Shown here: positions 21,560 to 31,400 of the stretch, piece after piece
Layout of the letters: each line of letters starts with the position of its first letter
Position numbering within the stretch: the stretch's first letter is position 1
Assembly (NCBI RefSeq): GCF_003286085.1
Contig: NW_020825447.1
Span: 186,001-250,000, forward strand
Direction of reading: 5' to 3'
Origin: Drosophila persimilis
Taxonomy: Eukaryota > Arthropoda > Insecta > Diptera > Drosophilidae
DNA length: 64,000 bases
Notes under the pieces: generated by a model
Databases searched by the model: none
Seen by the model: only the letters and a program-made list of their open reading frames with translations
What the model was told of the DNA's origin: nothing
Made by a program: the position numbers and the translations under genes

Positions 21560-21688
21560 ATGAAAATACCCGACGAGCCAGCAGAAAAAGTGATTCGGAA
21601 GGCTATTCACAACATTAAGAATAGTCATTTTCAGAAGACCTCAAGAGAAAAAAATTCAAAGCAGACAATAATGAATAATAATAAATAA
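21560..21688 (+). CDS. Small open frame after a canonical short intron, in the TIR element
   Basis: A donor GTAAGTGCAG at 21483 and an acceptor TTATTTCAG ending at 21548 enclose a 66-base intron, the usual Drosophila size. The ATG at 21560 opens a 42-residue basic frame beginning MKIPDEPAEKVIRKAIHN and ending in an Asn/Lys-rich tail at TAA 21686-21688. Upstream, 21280-21480 looks like a leader. It may be the remains of a transposase gene or a captured first exon. I recognise no domain. Confidence 0.3.
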   Translation: MKIPDEPAEKVIRKAIHNIKNSHFQKTSREKNSKQTIMNNNK

Positions 21689-21734
21689 AAATAATTGGAA
21701 AAATAAACAATTACAATGTATTACTTTTTATATT

Positions 21735-21895
21735 AAATGCATAAACCTATGCATCACCTATAAAATGCATGATTTTTAGGTAAAAATCATCGCTTATTAT
21801 GTGCATGATCTTTAGGCAAAAATCATGCATTTAATAAGCGATGATTTAAGCCAAAAAATCATCTCTTATAAAATGCATGATTTTTCGGCAATGCT
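21735..21895. repeat. Palindromic ATGCATGATTTTT repeat cluster
   Basis: At least three copies of a unit like AAAATGCATGATTTTTAGGT lie in both orientations (near 21763, 21800-21830 and 21873). They alternate with AAATCATCGCTTATTA and its near complement AATAAGCGATGATTTAAG. The block can fold into a long imperfect hairpin. It lies inside the TIR element, next to its subterminal TGTCATCGA motifs, and resembles subterminal binding-site clusters of DNA transposons. Confidence 0.6.
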
Positions 21896-22410
21896 CGATG
21901 ACAATGTCATCGATTATGCCCTAGGACAGCCGTCAGCCATCGGGTGCTACAGGGGGACAAACGGATGACGGGTCGGCTCGCACAACTGTGAACTCGGAAC
22001 TGAGGCGCAGCCGCTCCGGTTAGTAATACCCGGTGCGGTCTGCGTCTCACACCCCCCCTAGGACACAGAGGGTTGCGAGCGAACCGTCACCCGCCGTAAC
22101 TGTGCACACCGGTGGAAGTGCGACTATACTCTCCGCGTGAGGGCGGCTGGAAACAGGTCCTAGCACGGTCATGTCTCTGCTAGGATGCTGGCGAATGGTA
22201 GTCGGGCGGAGAGAGGAAAACTCTCAGTGAAATTACCCCAATCCAAGGTGACACTGTTATATGCCGAGGGATGCATGGCCGGGGGGGTGCCCGGTCGCTA
22301 ATATGCGGACTCTGGATACCTGCCGACCTCCAGTTTAAATCAGACTTCCCGGGGCAAGCGGGCTATGCCTCGGGTGACCATCCCCTTCCCGCCTACTCGT
22401 GGGAATAACT

Positions 22411-23856
22411 ATGCCAAATAATACTAAACATATAAAAACAAACAAAGCCGCAAAGGAGCTCGGTACTCCTCTTAAAGTACCGGAGGGACAAGCCAATCCC
22501 TCTGCACCAGCGCCTGGGAAACCAGGTCCAAAGAAGACGGGGAAGGAGACTGAGTCGGTCCACCGTCTTCAGGCAGCAGCCGCAGCGAGGGGGGGCCCGA
22601 AAAGCCAATCGGGTCCTTCCAAGTCGGGTGGCTCCAAGGGCGAAGCGGATACCGGGGTGGCTGCCAAGCAGAGCGTAATCGCGGCTGGTAAGCGCACCGG
22701 GACCGAAGAACCCTTGGGACCCCCGGCGGGCAGCGTCTCTGCACCACGGGGAGGAAAGCCGTCGTACCAGGACAGGAGACGAGCGGCCTTCATCCTGTCC
22801 AACGAACACCCGAATTTCAAGGCGTCAGCCGAAGGAAAGGAGCAGAGGCTGTGGGCCTGCTCAATCCTTCCTCTGTTCCAGCCAGCCAAAGCCGGAAAGG
22901 GCGCAGCCAAAGCCCCCAACAAGCGGCAACGCTCAGCGGAGGACCCCGCAAATCAGCCAGGTCAAGCCCAGCAAGCCAAGCGGGTGAAGACCCACCTCAC
23001 GAACCGGTCGTTCGCTGAGGTGGCGAGGGGCAAGACCCTGATCGGTGTCCTGGACAGGGGCGCCGAGGACGGCCATGTCCCCCGCGATAAGTGGCACCTG
23101 GTGGAGAACGAGCTCCAGGACCGGTTCCTGCTGGAACTGGAGGAGAACGGCGGACCACCGCCAAAGTGTGAGGACGCAGGGTGGCATCAAGGCAAGGTGA
23201 AAGCCATCGCCTGCCAAGACGCTCGCTCTGCGGCCCTCTACATGAAGGCGGTGGTGGCCCTAAAAGAGGTCTATCCAGGGGCAAAACTGGAGGCCGTGAA
23301 GTGGGAAGATGTCCCTAGTCGCCCGAGAGCCAGAGCGTGGGTCTCGGCTAAGCCTGCAGAGCCTGAGAAGATCCTCAGGTTACTTCAGGTCTGCAACCCC
23401 CACCTTCCTACAGCCGATTGGAAGGTGGCAAAGGTGGAGGATATCCAAGGGCAGAGGCGCCAGATTATCCTCGTCCTAAATGAGGAATCAATAGATCTCC
23501 TCGCAAAGTCGGACGGTGTAGTGGATTATGGCTATAAGAAGGTCACCATATCCACTTACAAGTCCGATCGCAAGGGCAGGCAAGCGGAGGTCGAGCCAGA
23601 CCCGGAGCTGCCGGAGATCCCGAAAGAGGGGGCCTCGTGCGAGGAAGATAACCCGGCGTCGGATGCGGCGTCCATGATGTCGGACGACATCCTGGACGAC
23701 TACGCGTTCGACGAGAGCGACCTAGCCAGAGGTCTCAGCCATATCGTTGTCGGGGAGGAGCCGGAGTCCCCTGACAGCGATCCAGAAGTAACAATGGTGG
23801 AGGCGAGCCTCAGGAATGTCGTTGACGCTCCTGCAGATAAACCTCCACCATTGTAA
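22411..23856 (+). CDS. LOA-clade ORF1 protein
   Basis: A 481-residue frame starts at the first ATG, 22411. Residues 1-190 are Lys/Gly/Pro-rich and basic, probably RNA-binding and disordered. The central part (from NRSFAEVARGKTLIGVLDRG to about residue 390) is a conserved domain of LOA/R1-type ORF1 proteins (the kind described as DUF4780). The C-terminus is acidic (DDILDDYAFDESD). No CCHC knuckles are visible. It is intact. Its end overlaps the start of ORF2 by 41 bases in another frame, so ORF2 is probably translated by re-initiation or frameshifting. Confidence 0.85.
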   Translation: MPNNTKHIKTNKAAKELGTPLKVPEGQANPSAPAPGKPGPKKTGKETESVHRLQAAAAARGGPKSQSGPSKSGGSKGEADTGVAAKQSVIAAGKRTGTEEPLGPPAGSVSAPRGGKPSYQDRRRAAFILSNEHPNFKASAEGKEQRLWACSILPLFQPAKAGKGAAKAPNKRQRSAEDPANQPGQAQQAKRVKTHLTNRSFAEVARGKTLIGVLDRGAEDGHVPRDKWHLVENELQDRFLLELEENGGPPPKCEDAGWHQGKVKAIACQDARSAALYMKAVVALKEVYPGAKLEAVKWEDVPSRPRARAWVSAKPAEPEKILRLLQVCNPHLPTADWKVAKVEDIQGQRRQIILVLNEESIDLLAKSDGVVDYGYKKVTISTYKSDRKGRQAEVEPDPELPEIPKEGASCEEDNPASDAASMMSDDILDDYAFDESDLARGLSHIVVGEEPESPDSDPEVTMVEASLRNVVDAPADKPPPL

Positions 23857-26800
23857 GGCAGCATGCGCTGCTCTACTGCTCCACCTGGCCAAGGGTGGAG
23901 CCGACATAGTCCTCATTCAGGAGCCCTGGATCCTCGGAAACAGGGTCTCCGGTCTGAGGACTTCTGACTACAAGCTATATGTAGCTGAAACCGCAGGTAA
24001 AACTCGTACCTGCATTCTTGCAAAAAGAGAGTTGCACTTATTTTTGCTCCCAAATTTCAGCAATGAAGACCACACCGCAGTGAGCCTCGAAGGCCAGGAG
24101 CGCTCACTGAGGATCTGCTCCGCATATATGGGGCATGAACAACCAGACCCCCCTCCACACGCGCCTCTCCGGGCTCTAATCGCAGACTGCTCGGCCAAGG
24201 ACATCGGCCTAATTGTGGGGTGTGATGCCAATGCACATCACTGTCAGTGGGGAAGCACTGACACAAACGAAAGGGGTGAGTACCTTTTCAGTTACTTACT
24301 GACCACACAGATGGTCTTATTAAACCGGGGTAGTGATCCCACCTTTATCATTAAAAACCGCAAGGAGGTCCTGGACCTCACGCTTGCCTCTCATGAGATA
24401 CAGCGTAACATTGTATCCTGGAGGGTCCTGGAAGAGCACTCCTTCTCGGACCACAGGTACGTGGAAACTGTCTTCTCCTTCTCAGTGCCGAAGCCAGTCC
24501 GATTCCGGAACATCAGGCGGACAAACTGGACTCGGTATTCTGACTACCTCTGTCGTGTTCTCCCTGAGCCCCCATCTGAGGAGGAGTTCTCCGCGGGGGC
24601 CACGACTCGTCTTCTTAAGATCTTTACCGATGCCTGCAATAAGGCGCTCGACAAAGCATGCCCCTCTGGCAAGAACAGAGGCCGGAAGAAACCTGAATGG
24701 TGGAATCCGAAACTGGGTGAACTCCGGAAAGCCTCCCGGAGACTCTTCAATAAAGCTAAGGCTGAAAACGTTGAGCAAAACTGGGCCGAGTACAAAGCCA
24801 GTCTGTCAACCTACAACAAAGAACTTAGAAAAGCCAAACGCGCCTCCTGGCGTAAGTTCTGCAGCGAAATCGAGAGTAACTCAGAAGCCTCACGCTTGCG
24901 CAGAGTTCTCTCGAAGACAACACCCACCCTGGGCTACTTGAAGAACACCGACCAGTCGTGGACTACGTCCAGCGAGGAGTCGCTAAATCTTCTCCTAAAT
25001 ACCCACTTCCCTGGCTGCGATGAAAACAGACCCAACTACCTCGCGCCTCCTTCCGTCGCCTCAAATGCCATCCTGAGACTGCTAAGCCAGGAGAACATTT
25101 CCTGGGCGATCAGAAGTTTTAAACCCTACAAGTCCGCGGGGCCAGACGGCATTTTCCCTGCCCAACTGATTCACGCGGGACACAAAGCCATTAACTGGCT
25201 CAAAATAATTTACGAGGGAATCTTCTCCCACGGGTGCATTCCTGACACCTGGCTTCAGACCAAAGTCGTATTCATACCCAAGGCAGGCAAGCCCTCGCAC
25301 ACTGCCCCAAAAGATTTCAGACCCATAAGTCTATCGTCCTTTCTTCTAAAGGCGATGGAGCGGCTCCTGGGGCTGCATCTAACGGCGTGCATTCCGTCCA
25401 ATCTGATCTCAGACTCCCAGCATGCCTATCGGAAGGGAAGATCCACCGAAACGGCCCTACTCTCGATCACATCGATCATCGAAGCGTCCCTTAATTTTAA
25501 GGAGTACACCCTAGTAGCCTTCCTCGACATAGAAGGCGCCTTTAACAACATCCTTCCGACCGCCATCACGGGCGCACTGACGGATCTGGGCGTTGACTCC
25601 AGGACGGTGAGCTTGATCGATCAGATGCTACAATGCAGGACGGTTGAGGCATCACTGGGGACGTCAACGTGTACCAGATTTGTCAGCAGAGGCACACCGC
25701 AGGGCGGAGTCCTCTCGCCCCTCCTATGGAACGTGGCAGTGAATACACTGCTGCGGGAGATAGAGGGGGGTGGCTGCCGCGTGGTGGCGTACGCGGACGA
25801 CGTTGCCATAGCATTCTCCGGAAAATTTCCGCAGACGTTGTGTGAGTGCATGACAAGTACTCTCACGAAAATGTCGAAATGGGCAGACAAATGCGGGTTA
25901 GGCGTCAACCCGTCTAAAACGGAACTGGTGCTTTTCACTAGGAAGTACAAAGTTCCGGCACTGATTCCCCCAAGACTATGTGGGGAAACGCTAGTCTTCA
26001 GCAAAAACGCCAAGTATCTTGGCCTAATCCTCGATAGAAAGCTCGATTGGAAATTGAGCATAGAGGATAGAGTAAAGAAGGCCACAGTGGCCCTCTATAC
26101 TTGCAGGAAAGCCATCGGACTAAAATGGGGAATGACCCCATATATAGTTCGGTGGCTCTACACCGCCATCATACGACCAATCATGCTCTATGGAGTGGTG
26201 GTATGGTGGCCAGCCTTGGACAAAAGGACAGGCCTCAATAAACTCAGCAGAGTTCAACGCATGGCAGAGCTATGCATAACTGGCGGGCTACGCACTACTC
26301 CAGGGGAAGCCCTGGATACTGTGCTGGACCTCCTCCCGGTTGATCTCATGGGAAAGAAGGTGGCAACACTTTCCGCCCTCCGAATGAGAGAAGCCAGACT
26401 GTGGAAAGAATCCGCGGTTGGGCACTCGGGAATCCTGATGAGACTCCCGCAATTACCAGAGAGGACAGATTACTGTATCCCCAGTGATCACCTCTCGACG
26501 CCCTTCCAGGTATCAATCCCATCTAGGGAGGACTGGGAGATGGGCGAACCAGGGCCTGCAAATGCGGTCCACTTCTACACTGATGGCTCAAAGCTAGACG
26601 GCCGCGTGGGAGGCGGAGTCTACTGCAGCGAGCTGAACATCAGTCATTGCTTCAGGCTCCCGGATCACTGTAGTGTGTTCCAAGCGGAGGTTGAAGCCAT
26701 CAAGGAGGCCATTTCGATCGTCTCCAAACTACTAAACTCCAAACTACTAACTACCAAACTCCAAACTATACGCACTTAGTGTGCGTCTTCTCGGACAGCC

Positions 26801-27441
26801 AAGCAGCTATCAAAGCTCTAGGCTCAATATCGTCGAACTCAGCGACTGTAAATGACTGCCGCAGGTCTCTGCACGAGATCGCAGAGCAGTTAGATCTCTT
26901 CCTTATATGGGTCCCCGGCCACAGGGACATCGAGGGGAATGACGCCGCCGACGAGCTAGCCAGGCAGGGTAATACGATTCCTCTCCTATCGGAGAGGGAG
27001 CAAGTAGCGATGCCCTTGGCTACTTGCAGGCTCCTAACGCACGAATTGTTCGAGCAAAATGCCAATAGGAGATGGCAGCAAACCGTTTCCTGTAAAGTCT
27101 CAAGATTGATATGGTTATATCGATCGAAGAAGCGCTCAGCAGAGCTGTATAAACTCAGCAGAGCACAGTGCTCTGCAGTTACTAGAGCCATTACGGGACA
27201 CTGGCAGATCGGCACTCACGCCTCTAGACTGTCAATCCCTCATAACGACTTCTGCAGGAGTTGTCGCGACGAGGAGGAGGAGGAATCGGTCCCCCACTTC
27301 TTCTGCCACTTCCCAGCCCTTGGAAATCGTCGTCTTCGTATTCTCGGGGCCGCTTTCCTCACGGACATTTCGGACCTATCCGTAATCAAACCAGGGACCT
27401 TGTCTAAATACATCCAAGCCACCGGATGGGACTGCCCTTAA
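23816..27441 (+). pseudogene. LOA-clade ORF2 (EN-RT-RNase H), one frameshift
   Basis: The ATG is at 23816. The endonuclease spans residues of about 1-225 (QINLHHCKAA, IQEPW, GCDANAHH, SDHRYV). The RT spans about 430-780: DFRPISLSSFLLKAMERLL, AFLDIEGAFNN, GTPQGGVLSPLLWN and YADD at codons 25793-25804. RNase H begins near residue 920 (HFYTDGSKLDGRVGGG). At 26725-26770 a run of short repeats (AAACTACTAAACTCC type) puts the frame out and it stops at 26777-26779. The rest of RNase H (VFSDSQAAIKAL, WVPGHRDIEGNDAADELA) and a C-terminal cysteine/histidine segment (CRSCRDEEEEESVPHFFCHF) are open to the stop at 27441. Confidence 0.92.
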
Positions 27442-27554
27442 CCTGCAGTAGTATGCTCTCACGGTTCGGGCAACGCGAAGGGGCACATGCCCATGCGGCA
27501 ACACAACGGACCTGTTTATAGGTCCAAGTGAGCTTGAGGGCGGGAGGCTCTTAT

Positions 27555-27579
27555 CCCCCCCCCCCCCCCCCCCCCCCCC
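27555..27579 (+). repeat. 25-base poly-C tract in the LOA 3' region
   Basis: An uninterrupted run of 25 C lies about 30 bases before the element's end, after GGGAGGCTCTTAT. Such a long mononucleotide C run is unusual and its exact length may vary between alleles or be a sequencing artefact. Confidence 0.9.
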
Positions 27580-27742
27580 ACCCGGCTACCGCTTTAACCT
27601 AACCTAACCATGCCCTAGGACATCTCCATGTTAATGTCATCAGCTCAGCGTATGGCCGGTCATCGACTATGTCATCGGGGGTAGTGACGCGGTCATCGAC
27701 GTGTCAGCAGCTGAGTCATTAATGACCCGTACTGCAGGGGAA

Positions 27743-27925
27743 GTGCTATCGTTTGCAGTCTTCGTGCTACTTTAATTCTTATTATGGCATAGATTATTAA
27801 TATTATCATTATTATGATTCCGATAATCAAGGCCGCATGTCCAGATACATGATGGAACTTAAGTCCTTTTAAGTCATGATGACCTTCTTTTAACAATTTT
27901 ATTTCGTTTCTTAACTTATCCATTT
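27743..27925 (-). pseudogene. roo-like env, C-terminal fragment
   Basis: On the minus strand this encodes a charged stretch, then a strongly hydrophobic segment of about 20 residues (IIGIIIMIILIIYAI), then a basic tail: the membrane anchor end of an envelope protein. It is cut on one side by the BEL element (27926) and on the other by the TIR element (27739). The upstream part of the same gene lies at 34370 onward: with BEL and one target copy set aside, the reading frame continues across the site. Confidence 0.65.
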
Positions 27926-28401
27926 TGTTGAGACAACGAGCTTTTTCGCTGACTATGATTGTTCAATAATTTCACAAATTATTAATTTCCGAAAGCTTTA
28001 TAAATTTTATTATAGGTATTTTGTGTGTTGAGGGTGGCCGAAGATGCCAGAGCCTTTTACAATAGTATTAGAGTGACACACTTGGATGAGGCAAGCGAGC
28101 CGATCTCGAGCCAAAGTAATAGATTGGGGACAAAAAGGGTCTGTTCTCCAACTATATCAAGCGGTAACTGCTAGAGCAGGCGCAGCTGCTGACGGCTTAG
28201 CGACGGCATAGGAAAGAAAAGATAACAAGAGCGAGCATAGATAAGAATAGATGATTAAATGAGAGCATGTTGCTGAGCGAGCATAGATAAAGCTACGCTT
28301 ACGTTACGTTAGTTTAGTATAATGACCAAAATAGAAAAGAAAGTGAATTGATAGGCAATAAAACAATGGTATAAAATTTACACTCGGGCTTCGCCCGAAC
28401 A
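27926..28401 (-). repeat. BEL 3' LTR
   Basis: On the minus strand it begins TGTTCGGGCGAAGCCCGAGT, a short perfect hairpin, and ends GTCTCAACA. It is preceded internally by the purine tract GGGGGGAGTA. The element's ORF runs 24 bases into this LTR before its stop at 28380-28378. Confidence 0.95.
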
Positions 28402-31400
28402 TACTCCCCCCGTGGAAGGATCCATGCCTTTCACCTCATCTCGTAGAGGCAATAGACATAGTTTTGCAAGTGCTCTTCGGCTAACACCTGTAGCCATCCT
28501 GATCAAGGCGACTCGAGATACGCCATCAGCTCCTGGGATGAGCTCGAGGATTCTCGCTAGAGGCCACTTCAGAGGAGGGAAGTTCTCGTCCTTAACAAGA
28601 ACGACATCATTGACGTGAAGCTCAGGATTCCGGGTGCGCCACTTCGTTCTTTCTTGAAGACTGGTTAAATACGATTGGCGCCAGCGAGACCAAAAGATTT
28701 GCTGAAGCTGTGTGACCTTCTGCCAACGGTCCAAGCGATCGACGTTTAAATGAACCAAGTCAGGCTCCAAGAAGGTTGTGATAGGGGCGCCAACTAGAAA
28801 ATGGCTGGGCGTGAGTACATCGAGATCTGCAGGGTTCTCTGAAAGAGGAAACAATGGCCTTGAATTAATGATTGCACAGATATTGCACGCGAGAGTGCGT
28901 AGCTCATCAAATCCAAGAAGCGAGGATCCGAGGGCACGTCGAAGATGATGCTTAGCAAGCTTGACTGACGCCTCCCACAATCCTCCAAAATGTGGCGATC
29001 TAGGAGGAATGAAACGCCAATCGATGCAATCGTTGAGACAAGCTTGATGCACGGCTTCTTGATGACTGTCGCTTAGGAATAGCGACTTAAGTTCCGCCAG
29101 TTCGTTCCGCGCTCCAACAAAATTTGTGGCATTATCTGACCAAATACGAATCGGTCTTCCACGGGTGCAAATGAAACGGCGAAGAGCAGAGAGGAACGCA
29201 GATGTTGTAAGATCCTTCACAAGCTCGATGTGAACCGCCTTGGTGGAGAAGCATATAAAAATGCTCATGTAGCACTTTAGTGGGGGCCGGTTTCGAACTT
29301 CTGATTTATACAGGAACGGACCGCAATAGTCCACGCCGGTAACTAAAAATGCACGAGATTCGCTGACTCTGTCCACCGGAAGATCTGCCATTATTTGCTC
29401 GAGAGTTCGAGGCTTCACTCTAAAGCATCTGACACACTTTTGGATTACGTGTGCTACTGTCTTTCGGCCACCGATTGGCCAGTACGTTTGACGAATGATG
29501 GCTAATAGCGACTGGGGTCCAGCGTGAAGGTGCTTTTCGTGTAAGTGCCGTATCAGAGCAGAAGTGATGGAATGATTCTTGGGCAATATTATGGGATGCC
29601 GTGCTTCAAAGTCCAAGGTAGAGTTTTTAAGACGCCCTCCAACTCGAAGCAAACCGCAATCATCTAAAAATGGCGAAAGAGAGGCGATCGAGCTTGAAGC
29701 CTTGATGTCCTTTCGCGTTTCCAGGGCTCTTATTTCAGTGGATAGACGAGATTGTTGAGTAAGACGAATAAGCAGTTCGGTTCCCAAACGCAAGTCCTCC
29801 ACAGTTATTCCAGACTTTCGTCGATGAATGAATTTGCATACATACGCAAAAATTCGTTGCATTTTGGGGAAGGAATTTACAAACTTTGATTCTTCCACCA
29901 AATATCTTGACGCGCAGTTTGTAATTAGTATGGTTTTTCGTGCCTCCAAAACCGGCTCTGGAAGAGCAGGTGTACTTGGCCATTGATCCTTACTGGCTGT
30001 CAAGTATGTAGGTCCATACTTCCAAAGATGAGAATTGATGAGCTCAGCTGGTAATGATCCTCGAGAAAGCATATCGGCAGGGTTTAGATCAGTTGGCACG
30101 TGCAGCCAAGACATTCCAGATGTGAGTTCCTGAATAACAGAAAGTCTATTAGCGACAAATACATTGAAGTTGGATGGTTGATTCTTGATCCAAGCCAAAA
30201 CGACTGTGGAGTCACACCAGCAATAATAAGAGCACTTGAAGTTCATCAAAGACACTTCATGCATAAGCTGAGCGAGTAGCGCTGCACCACATAATTCCAA
30301 CTTGGGTATTGTGATAGTCTTCACTGGCGCTACACGAGATCTGGAAGATAGAAGATTTGCCTTGACTCCATTGTCGCCTTGCGAAACAGCGTAGATGCAA
30401 GCTCCATAAGCACTCATGCTGGCATCACAAAATCCATGCATTTCAAGGTTGCTGCTTCGAAGGAAAGATAGGCGCGGGAAAGAAATTTGTTGCATAGAGT
30501 CAAACTGCTGAATAAAGTTGATCCAAGTTGTGCGTAAGGAGACTGGCAGACTTTCATCCCAATGAAGCTTTTCTTTCCACAGCTGCTGTAGAAATATTTT
30601 TGCTTTAGTAATAACTGGCCCTATAAGTCCGAGTGGATCATAAAATCGTGCAATAGTTGACAATACAACTCGCTTAGTTGGTTTCGAAGGGACTTGATTG
30701 GGACAGAATGAAAATAATAGCTTATCCGAAGTGGGATTCCATGCTAAACCTAGCGTCTTGGTTACATCGCTGCCATCAGTAAATTTAACAAATGTTTCCC
30801 TATCTTCATGGGGTGTTTGATCGAGTACATATGTATCGTTGGAACACCATTTTCTGATCTTGAAATTTCCTTTGGCTAATAGTCCTGACACCTGGCGAAT
30901 TATTTCCAGCACCTCATTTGTAGTATCTCCCCCCGTTAGCAAATCATCCACGTAAAAGTCCCGCAGCACAACTTCAGAGCCAATTGGATATGACGAACTC
31001 TCGTCTGCCGCTAGTTGGTGCATAGAACGGACGGCCAGAAATGCTGCTGGTTTCGTTCCATAGGTCACGGTATCCAGCTTGAATGTCCTTAGCTCCTCGA
31101 GGGGTGAGTCACGCCACAGTATGCACTGCAGAAAACTATCTTGGGGCGAGACACGGACGCATCTATACATTTTACAAATGTCACCAGTCAATGCTATACG
31201 AAAGGTACGAAATCGAAGAAGAGTCGTAACTAACTTTGGCTGAATTGTTGGGCCTGACATCAATATATCGTTGAGGGAATATCCTGTAGATGTACAAGCG
31301 GATCCGTCGAAAACTACTCGGAGTTTTGTGGTGGTTTTGTCTTCTCTTAAGACGCAGTGATGAGGAAGAAAAAATTTGCATTGTTTAAGTGCGTCACTTT

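Larger units (their letters stand above)
21929..27609 (+). mobile_element. LOA-clade non-LTR retrotransposon, near full length
   Basis: A 5.68-kb element is flanked by a 13-bp target duplication, ATGCCCTAGGACA (21916-21928 and 27610-27622). It has a GC-rich leader (21929-22410), ORF1, an ORF2 with endonuclease, reverse transcriptase and RNase H, and a 3' region with a 25-C tract ending in TAACCTAACCTAACC. An RNase H domain C-terminal to the RT, together with the EPWI and GTPQGGVLSP motifs, places it with LOA/Bilbo/TRIM-type elements of Drosophila. One frameshift in the RNase H is the only clear lesion. Confidence 0.9.
21177..27739. mobile_element. DNA element with CCCTGCAGTAC terminal inverted repeats
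   Basis: The two ends are perfect 11-base inverted repeats: CCCTGCAGTAC at 21177-21187 and its complement at 27729-27739. The triplet GAA flanks both sides (21174-21176 and 27740-27742) as a possible target duplication. Both ends also carry several ATGTCATCGA / CGATGACA subterminal motifs. Without the LOA element inside (21929-27609, plus one copy of its target duplication) it is about 870 bp. It holds one small intron-containing open frame (21560-21688) and a cluster of palindromic ATGCATGATTTTT repeats (21735-21890). No transposase is seen, so it is probably non-autonomous. The superfamily is unknown to me. Confidence 0.55.

Noticed and set aside
22393..23284. Antisense open frames opposite LOA ORF1
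   Set aside because: They lie opposite a GC-rich coding region with a clear ORF1, which explains the lack of stops on the other strand.
27590..27609. TAACCTAACCTAACC as telomeric DNA
   Set aside because: It is only three units at the end of a LOA element with a target duplication, and Drosophila telomeres do not use TTAGG.
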